Below, piece by piece: positions 25,248 through 32,814 of a DNA stretch of 64,000 nucleotides (position 1 is its first letter; each line of letters starts with the position of its first letter). A model generated the notes under the pieces. It saw only the letters and a program-made list of their open reading frames with translations. It was not told where the DNA came from and ran no database searches. Position numbers and translations under genes: made by a program. The DNA comes from Chitinophaga agrisoli (lineage in GTDB: Bacteria > Bacteroidota > Bacteroidia > Chitinophagales > Chitinophagaceae), in contig NZ_VUOC01000003.1 in the NCBI RefSeq assembly GCF_008386695.1, positions 420,421-484,420 of the forward strand, given 5' to 3'.

Positions 25248-26228
25248 ATGGACGTTAACACCTTTGAAACCAGGTCAGATCTTTCTACCCTTTACGAAGC
25301 AGTAGAGGCCATAAGGGCGGAGATAGGCAAAGTGATTGCCGGCCAGCACCAGATGGTGGACCTGTTAATTACGGGGCTGCTCACGCAAGGACATGTGCTT
25401 ATAGAAGGCGTGCCCGGGGTGGCTAAAACGCTCACCGCTAAGCTGCTGGCCCGTTGTGTGGACGCAGACTTTTCACGCATACAGTTCACACCGGATATAA
25501 TGCCCGCGGATGTGCTGGGCACCTCTGTATTTAACCCGCAAAGCCGGGAGTTTGAATATAAAAGAGGCCCGGTGTTCAGTAACCTGGTGCTGATAGACGA
25601 GATCAACCGCGCCCCCGCCAAAACGCAGGCCGCGCTGTTTGAGGTGATGGAAGAACGCCAGGTGACCAATGATGGCATTACCCATGCGCTGCCGCTGCCT
25701 TTTATGGTGATCGCCACGCAGAACCCCATAGAGCAGGAGGGCACTTACCGCCTGCCGGAGGCCCAGCTGGACCGTTTCCTGTTCAAGATAGAAGTAAAAT
25801 ATCCTGCCCTGGCAGAAGAGGTGGCCATGCTGCAGGCTATGCACCAGCATAATGGTATACCGGATGTAACACAGCTGGTGAACCGGGTGGTGACCGCCAC
25901 GCAGATAATGGAGTTCCAGGCGCAGGTGCGTAAGGTGCATATTGAAGAGAAGCTGTTGCATTACATAGCGGCCCTGGTACAGGAAACCCGGGTGAATGCT
26001 TCCTTATACCTGGGGGCATCGCCCCGCGCCTCCCTGGCAGTGATGAACTGCGCCAAGGCCGTAGCCGCCATGCGTAACCGCGACTTTGTAACGCCGGATG
26101 ATATCGTGGAGATGCTGCCGCATGTGCTGCGCCACCGTATCATGCTAACGCCGGAGCGGGAAATGGAAGGCATCGCAGAGGACGAAGTAATTGCCCAGAT
26201 CATCAAAGCGGTAGAAGTACCCAGGTAA
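25248..26228 (+). CDS. MoxR-family AAA+ ATPase
   Basis: A 326-residue AAA+ ATPase of the MoxR family. Walker A is GVPGVAKT at residues 54-61, Walker B LVLIDEINRAP near residues 113-123, sensor 1 MVIATQNPIEQEGTY near residue 155 and the C-terminal lid starts at LGASPRASLAV with the sensor 2 arginine. MoxR proteins act as chaperones that mature or activate partner proteins, often with a von Willebrand-type or DUF58 partner encoded next door, as here. Start ATG follows the DUF4350 stop by 2 bases. An 80-base spacer separates it from DUF58. Confidence 0.95.
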   Translation: MDVNTFETRSDLSTLYEAVEAIRAEIGKVIAGQHQMVDLLITGLLTQGHVLIEGVPGVAKTLTAKLLARCVDADFSRIQFTPDIMPADVLGTSVFNPQSREFEYKRGPVFSNLVLIDEINRAPAKTQAALFEVMEERQVTNDGITHALPLPFMVIATQNPIEQEGTYRLPEAQLDRFLFKIEVKYPALAEEVAMLQAMHQHNGIPDVTQLVNRVVTATQIMEFQAQVRKVHIEEKLLHYIAALVQETRVNASLYLGASPRASLAVMNCAKAVAAMRNRDFVTPDDIVEMLPHVLRHRIMLTPEREMEGIAEDEVIAQIIKAVEVPR

Positions 26229-26308
26229 TTACAAATTATTAATTACTAATTACTAATGGTGATAGAAGTGGTTATTTCAGGCGATTCGTCACCTTTGGAC
26301 TCAGCAAC

Positions 26309-27649
26309 ATGAATATTATAACACTATATCGTTCCCTGTTTTTTGGCGTCCGGTGCTATTTGAGCATGGGGAGCACGGTGTTGCTGTTTGTGGCGTCTTA
26401 TTTTTTCCCGGCATTGTTCTTTATAGCGCAGCTGGCGTTTGTGGTATTGCTGGTGCTGGTGTTGCTGGATCTGGTATTGCTGTTCTCCACTGCCGCGCCG
26501 TTGCAGCTGCAACGCCATGTGGCTGCCCGTTTCAGTAATGGGGATGAGAATGGGGTCAGTATCAGCGTGTTTAGTAGCTTCCGTTTCCCGGTATTCCTGT
26601 CAGTAATGGATGAATTGCCCTTTCAGTTCCAGCAGCGGAATCATGTGCTCAAAGCGCGGCTAAAGCCCGGCGCCGGTCATGAGTTCCGTTTTTCCTTACG
26701 GCCGCTGGAAAGAGGCGCCTACCATTTTGGTAATACCAATGTATTTGCCGCCAGCCCTTTCCGCCTGGTAAAACGGCGGCTGGTGTTTGAACAGCCGCAG
26801 GTAGTAAAAACCTACCCTGCTTTTGCGCAACTGCGGGAATATACGCTGCAATCCTTTGCAGACCGGCTACAGGAGCTGGGCATCCACAAGAAAAGGGTAG
26901 TAGGGCATAGTATGGAGTTTGATCACATCAAAGAATATAGCCGTGGTGACGATGTGCGCCGTCTTAACTGGAAAGCCACCGCCCGCCGGGGTAACCTGAT
27001 GGTGAACACCTATGTGGAAGAACGCTCGCAGCAGGTATACTGCGTGATAGATAAGGGCCGTACCATGAAGATGCCTTTTGACGGGCTTACTTTACTGGAT
27101 TATGCCGTCAACGCCACCCTTATCTTCAGCAATATTGTGCTGCAAAAAGGAGATAAAGCCGGTGTAGCTACTATTACCGCACAGCAGATGGATATCCTCC
27201 CGGCCAGCAACAAAAAAACGCAGCTCAATAAAGTGCTGGATATGCTGTACGCACAGGAAACCCAGTGGCAGGAAAGCGATTACGAAAAGCTAAGCGCCTC
27301 TTTAAGGACCTCGCTGTCACAACGCTCGCTGCTGATCCTCTTCACCAATTTTGAGTCCACGTCCGGTATGCGCCGGCAGCTGCCCTATCTGCGCCGTTTG
27401 GCGCGTCATCATTTGCTGCTGGTGGTGTTCTTCGAAAATACCGCGTTAAAAAAGGTAACGGAGCAATCCGCTACCAGCGTAGAAGGGATCTATAAACAGG
27501 TAATTGCCCAGCAGTTTGTATATGAAAAGCGCCTCATCGCACGGGAATTGTCACAATATGGCATCCTGTCGCTGTTATGCACCCCGCAGCAGCTGACCGT
27601 ACAGGTGATCAATAAATATTTAGAATTGAAGTCAAGGATGCTGATCTAG
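26309..27649 (+). CDS. DUF58 domain protein (MoxR partner)
   Basis: A 446-residue protein with two N-terminal membrane helices (residues about 18-40 and 40-60, MGSTVLLFVASYFFPALFFI, AFVVLLVLVLLDLVLL). The DUF58 block follows near residue 195: EFDHIKEYSRGDDVRRLNWK, then ATARRGNLMVNTYVEERSQ and VYCVIDKGRTM, whose DKGRTM replaces the DxSxS MIDAS-like start of related von Willebrand folds. It is the last gene of the operon and is preceded by a short arm of AATTACTAATTAC words and a weak CACCTTTG box. A strong terminator ends it. Partner of MoxR by genomic context; client unknown. Confidence 0.9.
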   Translation: MNIITLYRSLFFGVRCYLSMGSTVLLFVASYFFPALFFIAQLAFVVLLVLVLLDLVLLFSTAAPLQLQRHVAARFSNGDENGVSISVFSSFRFPVFLSVMDELPFQFQQRNHVLKARLKPGAGHEFRFSLRPLERGAYHFGNTNVFAASPFRLVKRRLVFEQPQVVKTYPAFAQLREYTLQSFADRLQELGIHKKRVVGHSMEFDHIKEYSRGDDVRRLNWKATARRGNLMVNTYVEERSQQVYCVIDKGRTMKMPFDGLTLLDYAVNATLIFSNIVLQKGDKAGVATITAQQMDILPASNKKTQLNKVLDMLYAQETQWQESDYEKLSASLRTSLSQRSLLILFTNFESTSGMRRQLPYLRRLARHHLLLVVFFENTALKKVTEQSATSVEGIYKQVIAQQFVYEKRLIARELSQYGILSLLCTPQQLTVQVINKYLELKSRMLI

Positions 27650-27670
27650 CAGTACTCAGTCTTTGATATA

Positions 27671-27705
27671 AAAAAGTCCTGCACTTACACGTGCAGGACT
27701 TTTTT
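27671..27705. terminator. intrinsic terminator after the DUF58 gene
   Basis: Stem AAAAAGTCCTGCAC / GTGCAGGACTTTTT with a 6-base loop. The A and T runs make it work for both the DUF58 gene and the convergent gene at 27722. Confidence 0.9.
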
Positions 27706-27721
27706 AATCTCTTTAACCAGC

Positions 27722-28444
27722 CTACCCCTTCCGCTTTTTCCTTTTATCCAGTACATCCCTTTCATCGTTGATGATCATAGAGTCATCATCCGGTTTTTGC
27801 TTTACAGGTATTACGGAGCTGATAGCCAGCTTGGGATTGGTCCTGGATACCGCTTTTACCGTAATAAAGCGGGTGGTATCGCCCTCCGGCAGCAGCAGGT
27901 CTTGCCCCAGCAGTTTGCCGGCAGAGGTTTCGAACCGCACAGCAGCCGTATCCAGCGGGTATATTTTACCCGTACTGAAACGGGCTTCCACATTCAGGTA
28001 AAAATGGATACCTCTTTTCAGGCTGTCCGCATAATGATTAAACCGGATACCGGTGATATAAGGCAGCTGTAAGGTGGTCTCAAACGCCTGGCCGGCTGCT
28101 TCGGGCAGGGTTACTTCCAGTTTTACCTGGTAATGCTGCTGCGCCACCTTATGCCGGTCAAAACTTAGGTAGCCGTTACGGAAAACGCCATCCGGGGTGG
28201 TGACCTTAATATATTTCCACCGGTAATCGCCTTGCATAAAACCTTCCGTTTGGCGGGTATCGCCGTTTTTATAGGTGATCTCCAGTCCTACGGGCGTTTG
28301 ATCATACAGCTCCACGATGGAGGTACTGTCGTAGTAGGCAGCCACTCCGCTTATTTCCGCTTTTTGGGCGGATAGTAACAACGGCGTGCATAAAAACGGC
28401 AGCAACAGGCTGTTCTTTATCGGCTTCTTCCACTTGTATCCCAT
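27722..28444 (-). CDS. secreted protein of unknown function
   Basis: A 240-residue protein with a signal peptide (SLLLPFLCTPLLLSAQ, cleaved near residue 26). The mature part is beta-rich, with the segments SGVAAYYDSTSIVELYDQTP, then YKNGDTRQTEGFMQGDYRWK and FRNGYLSFDRHKVAQQHYQ; the C-terminus is basic (DKRKKRKG). I do not recognise the family. A TATTTTTG box on the minus strand lies 4 bases upstream of the start. The stop is followed by the terminator it shares with the DUF58 gene. An OmpA-domain relic lies 19 bases upstream on the same strand, so the protein may have belonged to an OmpA-family gene neighbourhood. Confidence 0.7.
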   Translation of the reverse strand: MGYKWKKPIKNSLLLPFLCTPLLLSAQKAEISGVAAYYDSTSIVELYDQTPVGLEITYKNGDTRQTEGFMQGDYRWKYIKVTTPDGVFRNGYLSFDRHKVAQQHYQVKLEVTLPEAAGQAFETTLQLPYITGIRFNHYADSLKRGIHFYLNVEARFSTGKIYPLDTAAVRFETSAGKLLGQDLLLPEGDTTRFITVKAVSRTNPKLAISSVIPVKQKPDDDSMIINDERDVLDKRKKRKG

Positions 28445-28448
28445 CCAG

Positions 28449-28456
28449 CAAAAATA
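28449..28456 (-). promoter_or_regulatory. -7 box of the secreted protein gene at 27722
   Basis: TATTTTTG on the minus strand, ending 4 bases before the ATG at 28444. It predicts a leaderless mRNA. Confidence 0.5.
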
Positions 28457-28463
28457 ACGGATA

Positions 28464-28586
28464 TTATAGCTTCACCAGTGCTACGCGCCGGTTTTTAGCG
28501 CCGCCCTCTCCGGTGCTGTTATCCGCAATGGGATTGTTTTGTCCAAAAGCGTTGCTCTCCAGGGAATGAGGGCCCGCGGTGGGTTA
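28464..28586 (-). pseudogene. relic of an OmpA-family C-terminus
   Basis: On the minus strand a frame reads LESNAFGQNNPIADNSTGEG then GAKNRRVALVKL and a TAA at 28464-28466. This is the end of the peptidoglycan-binding OmpA/MotB domain: NPIADN followed by an EGGAKNRRV block carrying the conserved Asn-Arg-Arg. Upstream, about 40 codons from the end, the frame meets a stop and has no start, so only the last quarter of the domain survives. The rest of the gene is gone, probably by deletion at the junction with the nitronate monooxygenase gene. Confidence 0.8.
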
Positions 28587-28612
28587 ATTACTGGTTCCGG
28601 GAACGGGGGATT

Positions 28613-29596
28613 TTAGATCGGCAGGCTCCTGGCTTCCTGCATGGTAGCATGCAGCTCCTGCATCAGCCTTTCCACGATCTCCCGGGTGGAGGTGATATCC
28701 TCTACCATTTCCACGCTCTGGCCGGCGCTCCATACATGCTGATAGGAGCCGGGGCGTACAGCCTGTTCCAGCTTCTTCATGCCCCTTACCTGCACCAGCA
28801 TCTTAAAATACTTGCGGGTGCGTGGGTTGCGGCTCAGCATTTTTTCAAACCAGTTCTGCTTGTAACCTATCTTTTTAGCAGCGGGGGTGTTGATCACATT
28901 GCAGGGGGTGCCGGAGAGGCGCTCCGTTAATACAATGTCTTCCATCCCATATTCCAGGATGGCCTGTTTGTAGTCGTCGCTTACGCCGGCTTCGGCGCTG
29001 GCGATAAAGCGGGTGCCAATGGATACGGCATTAGCGCCCAGCACAAAAGCGCTGGCCATTTGCCGGCCGGTGGCAATGCCGCCGGCGGCTACCAGGAATT
29101 TGTCCGGGAATGCTTTCTGCAGGGCCGGCACCAGTACATGCATAGGGTAGGGGCCGGCATGTCCGCCTGCGCCGGCGCATACGGCAATAAAACCGTCGCA
29201 GCCCACTTTGGCGGCTTTTTCCGCGTGCTGCAGGTTGGTCACATCGCACAGTACTTTGCCGCCATAGCTATGGGCGGCCTCAATCACCTGCTGCGGGTTA
29301 CCCAGGGAGGTGATGTAAAACGGTACTTTGGCCTGTACACAGTCCTGGAGATGTTTTACGTACAGGGGATTGGTCTTTTGTACGATAAGGTTAACCCCGT
29401 ATGTGCCGTTGGACGTGCTGGCCAGGTGCTGGTTCAGGCGTTCCAGCAGCGCTTTGAGCTCGCCTTCCTTACGGAAGTTGAGGGAAGGGAAGGTGCCTGC
29501 AATGCCGTTGTCCATGGCTGCTTTAACCATGGCCTCATTGCTGACAAGGAACATAGGCGCCTGAATAATAGGGTGTTGGATGTTGAGGAGATTCAT
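28613..29596 (-). CDS. nitronate monooxygenase (2-nitropropane dioxygenase family)
   Basis: A 327-residue FMN-dependent TIM-barrel enzyme. Family features are the N-terminal IQHPIIQAPMFLVSNEAMV, VCAGAGGHAGPYP with the catalytic-site His after the Gly-Ala-Gly-Gly run, and the FMN-phosphate loop VAAGGIATGRQMASAFVLGA, then VSIGTRFIASAEA. Members oxidise nitronates such as propionate 3-nitronate, a protective reaction, but some related proteins have other oxidation roles. It lies alone on the minus strand, 70 bases downstream of riboflavin synthase; an FMN-using enzyme beside a flavin-pathway gene may be chance. Confidence 0.9.
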   Translation of the reverse strand: MNLLNIQHPIIQAPMFLVSNEAMVKAAMDNGIAGTFPSLNFRKEGELKALLERLNQHLASTSNGTYGVNLIVQKTNPLYVKHLQDCVQAKVPFYITSLGNPQQVIEAAHSYGGKVLCDVTNLQHAEKAAKVGCDGFIAVCAGAGGHAGPYPMHVLVPALQKAFPDKFLVAAGGIATGRQMASAFVLGANAVSIGTRFIASAEAGVSDDYKQAILEYGMEDIVLTERLSGTPCNVINTPAAKKIGYKQNWFEKMLSRNPRTRKYFKMLVQVRGMKKLEQAVRPGSYQHVWSAGQSVEMVEDITSTREIVERLMQELHATMQEARSLPI

Positions 29597-29666
29597 GGCT
29601 GATGTATTTAGCTGGCAGCTGACGGTCCTTAGCCGGCGGGCAGGTTTGGCTGACTGCCCTTGTCTG

Positions 29667-30260
29667 CTAACGGCCGCTTACCTGTAATTGTCTTGCTACA
29701 TATTTCCCTAATATATCAAATTCCAGGTTAACGGTGTGGCCGGGTGCTACGGCAGATATATTGGTATGTTGGTAAGTGTAAGGGATCACGGCGATGGAAA
29801 ACTCCCGGTCAGTTACATTAAATATGGTGAGGCTGATGCCGTTGAGGCAGATAGAGCCCTTTTCCACCAGCAGGGAGGCAAATTCCACGGGGTAGCGGAA
29901 GCGGTATTCCCAGCTGCCATCCTGCGGGGTTTTGGAAATACACTCGCCAACGCCGTCTACATGGCCCTGTACCAGGTGCCCGTCTATGCGCCCGTTGAAT
30001 ACCATGGCCCTTTCCAGGTTCACCTGCTGCCCGGGGGCCAGCTGGCCTAAATTGGTCTTTTGCAGGGTTTCTGCCACCGCAACTATCTCATAGTTGGCGC
30101 CTTGTATGCCGGTTACGGTCAGGCATACCCCGTTATGGGCAATGCTCTGATCTATTTTAAGCTCCGGCGCGAGCGCGGACTGAATGGTAATCAACAGGTT
30201 ACCGCCTTCCTGTTTGGTAGATACAACCTCTCCTAATGATTCTATGATACCCGTAAACAT
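29667..30260 (-). CDS. ribE: riboflavin synthase, alpha subunit
   Basis: A 197-residue trimeric enzyme that dismutates two 6,7-dimethyl-8-ribityllumazines to riboflavin. It has two lumazine-binding repeats: the N-terminal one starts MFTGIIESLGEV and includes HNGVCLTVT; the second includes GHVDGVG, SICLNGISLTIF and PYTYQHTNIS. The start at 30260 is set by the conserved MFTGIIE; a longer in-frame start 30 bases upstream has no support. No FMN riboswitch is seen upstream. Confidence 0.95.
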   Translation of the reverse strand: MFTGIIESLGEVVSTKQEGGNLLITIQSALAPELKIDQSIAHNGVCLTVTGIQGANYEIVAVAETLQKTNLGQLAPGQQVNLERAMVFNGRIDGHLVQGHVDGVGECISKTPQDGSWEYRFRYPVEFASLLVEKGSICLNGISLTIFNVTDREFSIAVIPYTYQHTNISAVAPGHTVNLEFDILGKYVARQLQVSGR

Positions 30261-30369
30261 AATATGCTGATTTGCTAATAAATGATCCACGCGAATATAG
30301 TTATTAACGGATTAAGATCGTCGCTCCGGTCTGCATGGTTGTATTTTCATGGGTCTTTGCTGCTGTAGC

Positions 30370-30548
30370 TTCGCAGCTCAGCATCCCCGCACATTCTCTG
30401 CCGCTGGATCTGTGCTTGTCTTCTCTGCCTGGTCGCCAATGTCTGCCTCCGCCGCTTGTCTCTCTGCCATCCACCAACGCCTGCCGCCGCCGGTCTCCTC
30501 TGCTCATTCGCCAATGCCCTGCCGCTGCTTGTCTCCTCCGCTCATCCG
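30370..30548. repeat. degenerate tandem repeat, unit about 37-41 bases
   Basis: At least three and a half units: 30412-30452, 30453-30490, 30491-30527, and a partial 30528-30548. The shared pattern is GCTTGTCTCCTCTGC, a short variable part, CGCCAATG and CTGCCGCCGC. A more diverged unit may lie at 30370-30411. The unit length is not a constant multiple of three, and no gene spans it. It sits just upstream of the rpsU promoter. Confidence 0.7.
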
Positions 30549-30557
30549 TATATCAAG

Positions 30558-30588
30558 TTTGTTTTTTTAAAACAAACCCGTATCTTTG
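30558..30588 (+). promoter_or_regulatory. promoter of rpsU
   Basis: TTTG (30558-30561), 19-base spacer, TATCTTTG (30581-30588). The leader before the ATG at 30625 is about 32 bases. Confidence 0.85.
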
Positions 30589-30611
30589 CCTTCCTTAAAA
30601 ATATTTAAATC

Positions 30612-30616
30612 AGGAG
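30612..30616 (+). promoter_or_regulatory. Shine-Dalgarno sequence of rpsU
   Basis: AGGAG, 8 bases before the ATG at 30625. Bacteroidota mRNAs usually lack such a site because the anti-Shine-Dalgarno end of 16S rRNA is hidden in the ribosome by bS21 and neighbours. rpsU itself is known to keep a strong site, so ribosomes lacking bS21 translate it. It therefore probably mediates feedback control of bS21. Confidence 0.8.
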
Positions 30617-30624
30617 CATATATT

Positions 30625-30822
30625 ATGTTGATCATCGATTCCAAAGATTGCGAAAACATTGACAAGGCGCTTAAAAAATACAAAAAGAAGTTTGAGAAGG
30701 CGCGTATACTGTTACAGTTACGTTCACGTCAGTCCTTCACCAAACCTTCTATCAGGCGTCGTAACCAGGTGCTGAAAGCTGTTTACAAACAGCAGATGGC
30801 CAACGGCAAGTTTGAAGATTAA
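30625..30822 (+). CDS. rpsU: 30S ribosomal protein bS21
   Basis: A 65-residue basic protein, starting MLIIDSKDCENIDKALKKYK and carrying the family core KKFEKARILLQLRSRQ, then FTKPSIRRRNQVLKAVYKQQ. bS21 sits near the 3' end of 16S rRNA and in this phylum helps hide the anti-Shine-Dalgarno sequence. A longer in-frame start at 30586 overlaps the -7 box, so 30625 with its AGGAG is the true start. A terminator at 30853-30899 ends the transcript before xerC. Confidence 0.95.
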   Translation: MLIIDSKDCENIDKALKKYKKKFEKARILLQLRSRQSFTKPSIRRRNQVLKAVYKQQMANGKFED

Positions 30823-30852
30823 TCCGGTTGCCGAAGCGGCCGTTCAAAATAC

Positions 30853-30899
30853 TTGATGATTGTAAGGTTTTGTAATAACTTTACAATCATCAATTTTTT
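30853..30899 (+). terminator. intrinsic terminator of rpsU, overlapping the annotated-looking start of xerC
   Basis: 13-bp stem TTGATGATTGTAA / TTACAATCATCAA around a 15-base loop (30853-30893), followed by TTTTTT. Confidence 0.85.
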
Positions 30900-30903
30900 G
30901 TAT

Positions 30904-31851
30904 TTGAGCAAGCAGCCCACACACCCGGTAGCAGTCCGGTTCTTAGCTTACATTGCGCTGGAAAAGCGTTATTCCGCCCATACGGTGGCTGCCTACGGGC
31001 AGGACCTCTACCAGTTTTTTGAATACCTGCAGGCCCAGTATGATGGGATACCGGAGCTCTCCGCTATTAGCCACCTGCACATCCGTTCCTGGCTGGCTGC
31101 GCTGATGGCGGAGCAACAGCAGGCGCGCACCGTTAACCGCAAAATTTCCGCATTAAAATCGTTTTTTAAGTATACCGTCCGGCAGGGCCTTGTCCTGCAA
31201 ACGCCGATGGTGAAGGTCACTGCGCCCAAGATAAGCCGCCGTTTGCCGGGGTTTATTGACGAAAAGGGCATGCAGGCGGTGGAAGATAACCGCAGCATGC
31301 GCCGGGGGCAGGAAGATCTGCCCATCTTTGCAGACGACCTGGAAGGACAAACGCACCGGCTCATTTTTGAGCTGCTGTACCATACCGGCATCCGTTTGTC
31401 GGAGCTGATCAATTTGCAGGAGCGGCATGTAGACGCGGCCAATCTCACCATCAAAGTGCTGGGAAAAGGCAATAAGGAACGTATCATCCCCATCAGCCGG
31501 GAACTGCTGCAGCAGGTACAGGCTTATAGCGCCCGCAAGCGTAAAGAGCTGGAAGAACTTGCCGCCGGGGTACTCATCGTTAACCACCGGAACGGCCGCA
31601 AGCTGTACTCCAAATATGTGTACAATGTAGTAAACGGTTACCTGTCGGAGCACCAGATCACCACCATTACGCGTAAAAGCCCGCACGTGTTGCGGCATAC
31701 TTTCGCTACCCATCTCACCAACAACGGGGCAGATATCAATGCCATCAAGGAGTTGCTGGGGCATTCCAGCCTGGCGGCTACCCAGGTGTATACCCATAAT
31801 ACCATCGAAAAATTGAAGGATGTGTTTAAGCAGGCGCACCCAAAGGCATGA
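30904..31851 (+). CDS. xerC: tyrosine recombinase XerC/XerD family
   Basis: A 315-residue site-specific recombinase (chromosome dimer resolution by action on dif). The N-terminal core-binding domain reads ALEKRYSAHTVAAYGQDLYQ and the catalytic set is complete: Arg in HTGIRLSELINL, Lys in LGKGNKERIIP, HVLRHTFATHL with the HxxR pair, His in ELLGHSSL, and the nucleophile Tyr in AATQVYTH. A TTG at 30904 (LSKQPTHPVAVRFLA) is chosen as start: an ATG at 30856 would lie inside the rpsU terminator stem and add residues not seen in the family. XerC or XerD cannot be told apart here. Confidence 0.9.
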   Translation: MSKQPTHPVAVRFLAYIALEKRYSAHTVAAYGQDLYQFFEYLQAQYDGIPELSAISHLHIRSWLAALMAEQQQARTVNRKISALKSFFKYTVRQGLVLQTPMVKVTAPKISRRLPGFIDEKGMQAVEDNRSMRRGQEDLPIFADDLEGQTHRLIFELLYHTGIRLSELINLQERHVDAANLTIKVLGKGNKERIIPISRELLQQVQAYSARKRKELEELAAGVLIVNHRNGRKLYSKYVYNVVNGYLSEHQITTITRKSPHVLRHTFATHLTNNGADINAIKELLGHSSLAATQVYTHNTIEKLKDVFKQAHPKA

Positions 31852-31904
31852 TTGATCAGCGGTTAGCTGTTCATCACGTCTAAAAAATCACGCTGCACTC
31901 ATCG

Positions 31905-31970
31905 CTTTCAGCAGGGTAGTAGATCTGCTATGTTTACCAATACGCGCAAACCCGCGCTACCGGCTGAAAG
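31905..31970. other. structured intergenic element between xerC and hpf
   Basis: Arms CTTTCAGC-GGTAG (31905-31919) and CTACC-GGCTGAAAG (31957-31970) pair over about 13 bases with one or two bulged bases. The loop side holds a smaller GC-rich stem candidate (GCGCAAACCCGCG). The rest of the 318-base spacer (31852-32169) is AT-rich, and I see no clear promoter. A structured leader is possible, since the hpf gene lies 200 bases further on. No known riboswitch class was recognised. Confidence 0.45.
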
Positions 31971-32169
31971 CCAGTCCCCAACTACTAACGGAGAATGTTA
32001 AATACGCCACGCTTTAACAAATTATTAAGTATTTAAAGTGCTAAAGCGAACAAAAATCTCTATATTAGTAATAGAGTTTGTCACCTACCTGAACATCATA
32101 AAAAATAGCCTATGAAATGATGTATACCAGTTCGAATTGAGATTGTTAAATATTAAAAAAATTAGTGTC

Positions 32170-32469
32170 ATGAACGTTCAAATTCAAACTGTGCATTTTG
32201 ATGCGGATTCCAAATTGATTGACCATGTGAACAAAAAAGTCCAGAAACTAACCAATTTTTATGACCGGATTGTAAGCGTGGATGTTTTCTTAAAGTTGGA
32301 TAACTTATCACACCAGATCAAAGACAAAATAGCAGAGATAAAAATCCGTATCCCTCGCCACGACCTATTTGTAAAGCACGAGTCTAAATCCTTTGAAGAA
32401 TCCTTCGATCTCGCCCTTGCAGCCGCTGTAAATCAGATCAAGCGCCAAAAAGAGAAGAAATTTCAGTAA
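32170..32469 (+). CDS. hpf: ribosome hibernation promoting factor/RaiA-family protein
   Basis: A 99-residue protein of the HPF/YfiA/RaiA family, beginning MNVQIQTVHFDADSKLIDHV and with the pattern VNKKVQKLTNFYDRIVSVDV, then EIKIRIPRHDLFVKHESKSF and DLALAAAVNQIKRQKEKK. It binds the 30S decoding centre and stores ribosomes in stationary phase. The long-form dimerisation domain is missing, so this is the short form. The start at 32170 fits the family; an in-frame start 33 bases upstream does not. The strong tRNA-tuf promoter begins 15 bases after the stop. Confidence 0.92.
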   Translation: MNVQIQTVHFDADSKLIDHVNKKVQKLTNFYDRIVSVDVFLKLDNLSHQIKDKIAEIKIRIPRHDLFVKHESKSFEESFDLALAAAVNQIKRQKEKKFQ

Positions 32470-32483
32470 ATCCTGAAAAATAT

Positions 32484-32514
32484 TTTGAAAGTAAAAACCT
32501 CTTTACTACCTTTG
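32484..32514 (+). promoter_or_regulatory. promoter P1 of the tRNA-tuf cluster
   Basis: TTTG (32484-32487), 19 bases, TACCTTTG (32507-32514). The -7 box sits inside the left arm of a 16-base imperfect inverted repeat (32501-32516 with 32539-32554, one mismatch). Confidence 0.8.
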
Positions 32515-32629
32515 CCATCCCGATTCAAAAAGAGGGTCGGCGAAGGTAGTAAAGTTCTTTACTGTAGGGCATTTTAGCCCAAATTGATCAGGTAGAATCT
32601 TAAGAATATCCGGGTAGTAAAAAAACAAT

Positions 32630-32659
32630 TTTGAGATTTCAACAAAGCTGTTATTTTTG
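32630..32659 (+). promoter_or_regulatory. promoter P2 of the tRNA-tuf cluster
   Basis: TTTG (32630-32633), 18 bases, TATTTTTG (32652-32659), about 40 bases upstream of the first tRNA. Confidence 0.7.
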
Positions 32660-32699
32660 CGCTCTCTTTACCGGGTTCTTGTTCATAAATACTTGGTAT

Positions 32700-32773
32700 G
32701 CCAGCATAGCTCAGTTGGCCAGAGCTACTGATTTGTAATCAGTGGGTCGGGGGTTCGAATCCCTCTGCTGGCT
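32700..32773 (+). tRNA. tRNA-Thr (anticodon UGU)
   Basis: Cloverleaf with acceptor GCCAGCA / TGCTGGC, D-arm GCTC-GAGC, anticodon arm CTGAT-TTTGTAA-TCAG with anticodon TGT, T-loop GGTTCGAATCC. No CCA encoded (discriminator T). It matches the first tRNA of the E. coli thrU-tyrU-glyT-thrT-tufB operon. Confidence 0.95.
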
Positions 32774-32814
32774 CCCTGATAATCCTCCCACGGCGGGAGG
32801 ATTGGGAATGTTAC

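Noticed and set aside
29060-29602. Plus-strand frame of 180 codons opposite the nitronate monooxygenase gene
   Set aside because: Shadow frame; the minus-strand gene has complete FMN-site motifs.
30370-30548. CRISPR array
   Set aside because: Units are degenerate and contiguous without unique spacers, and no cas gene is present.
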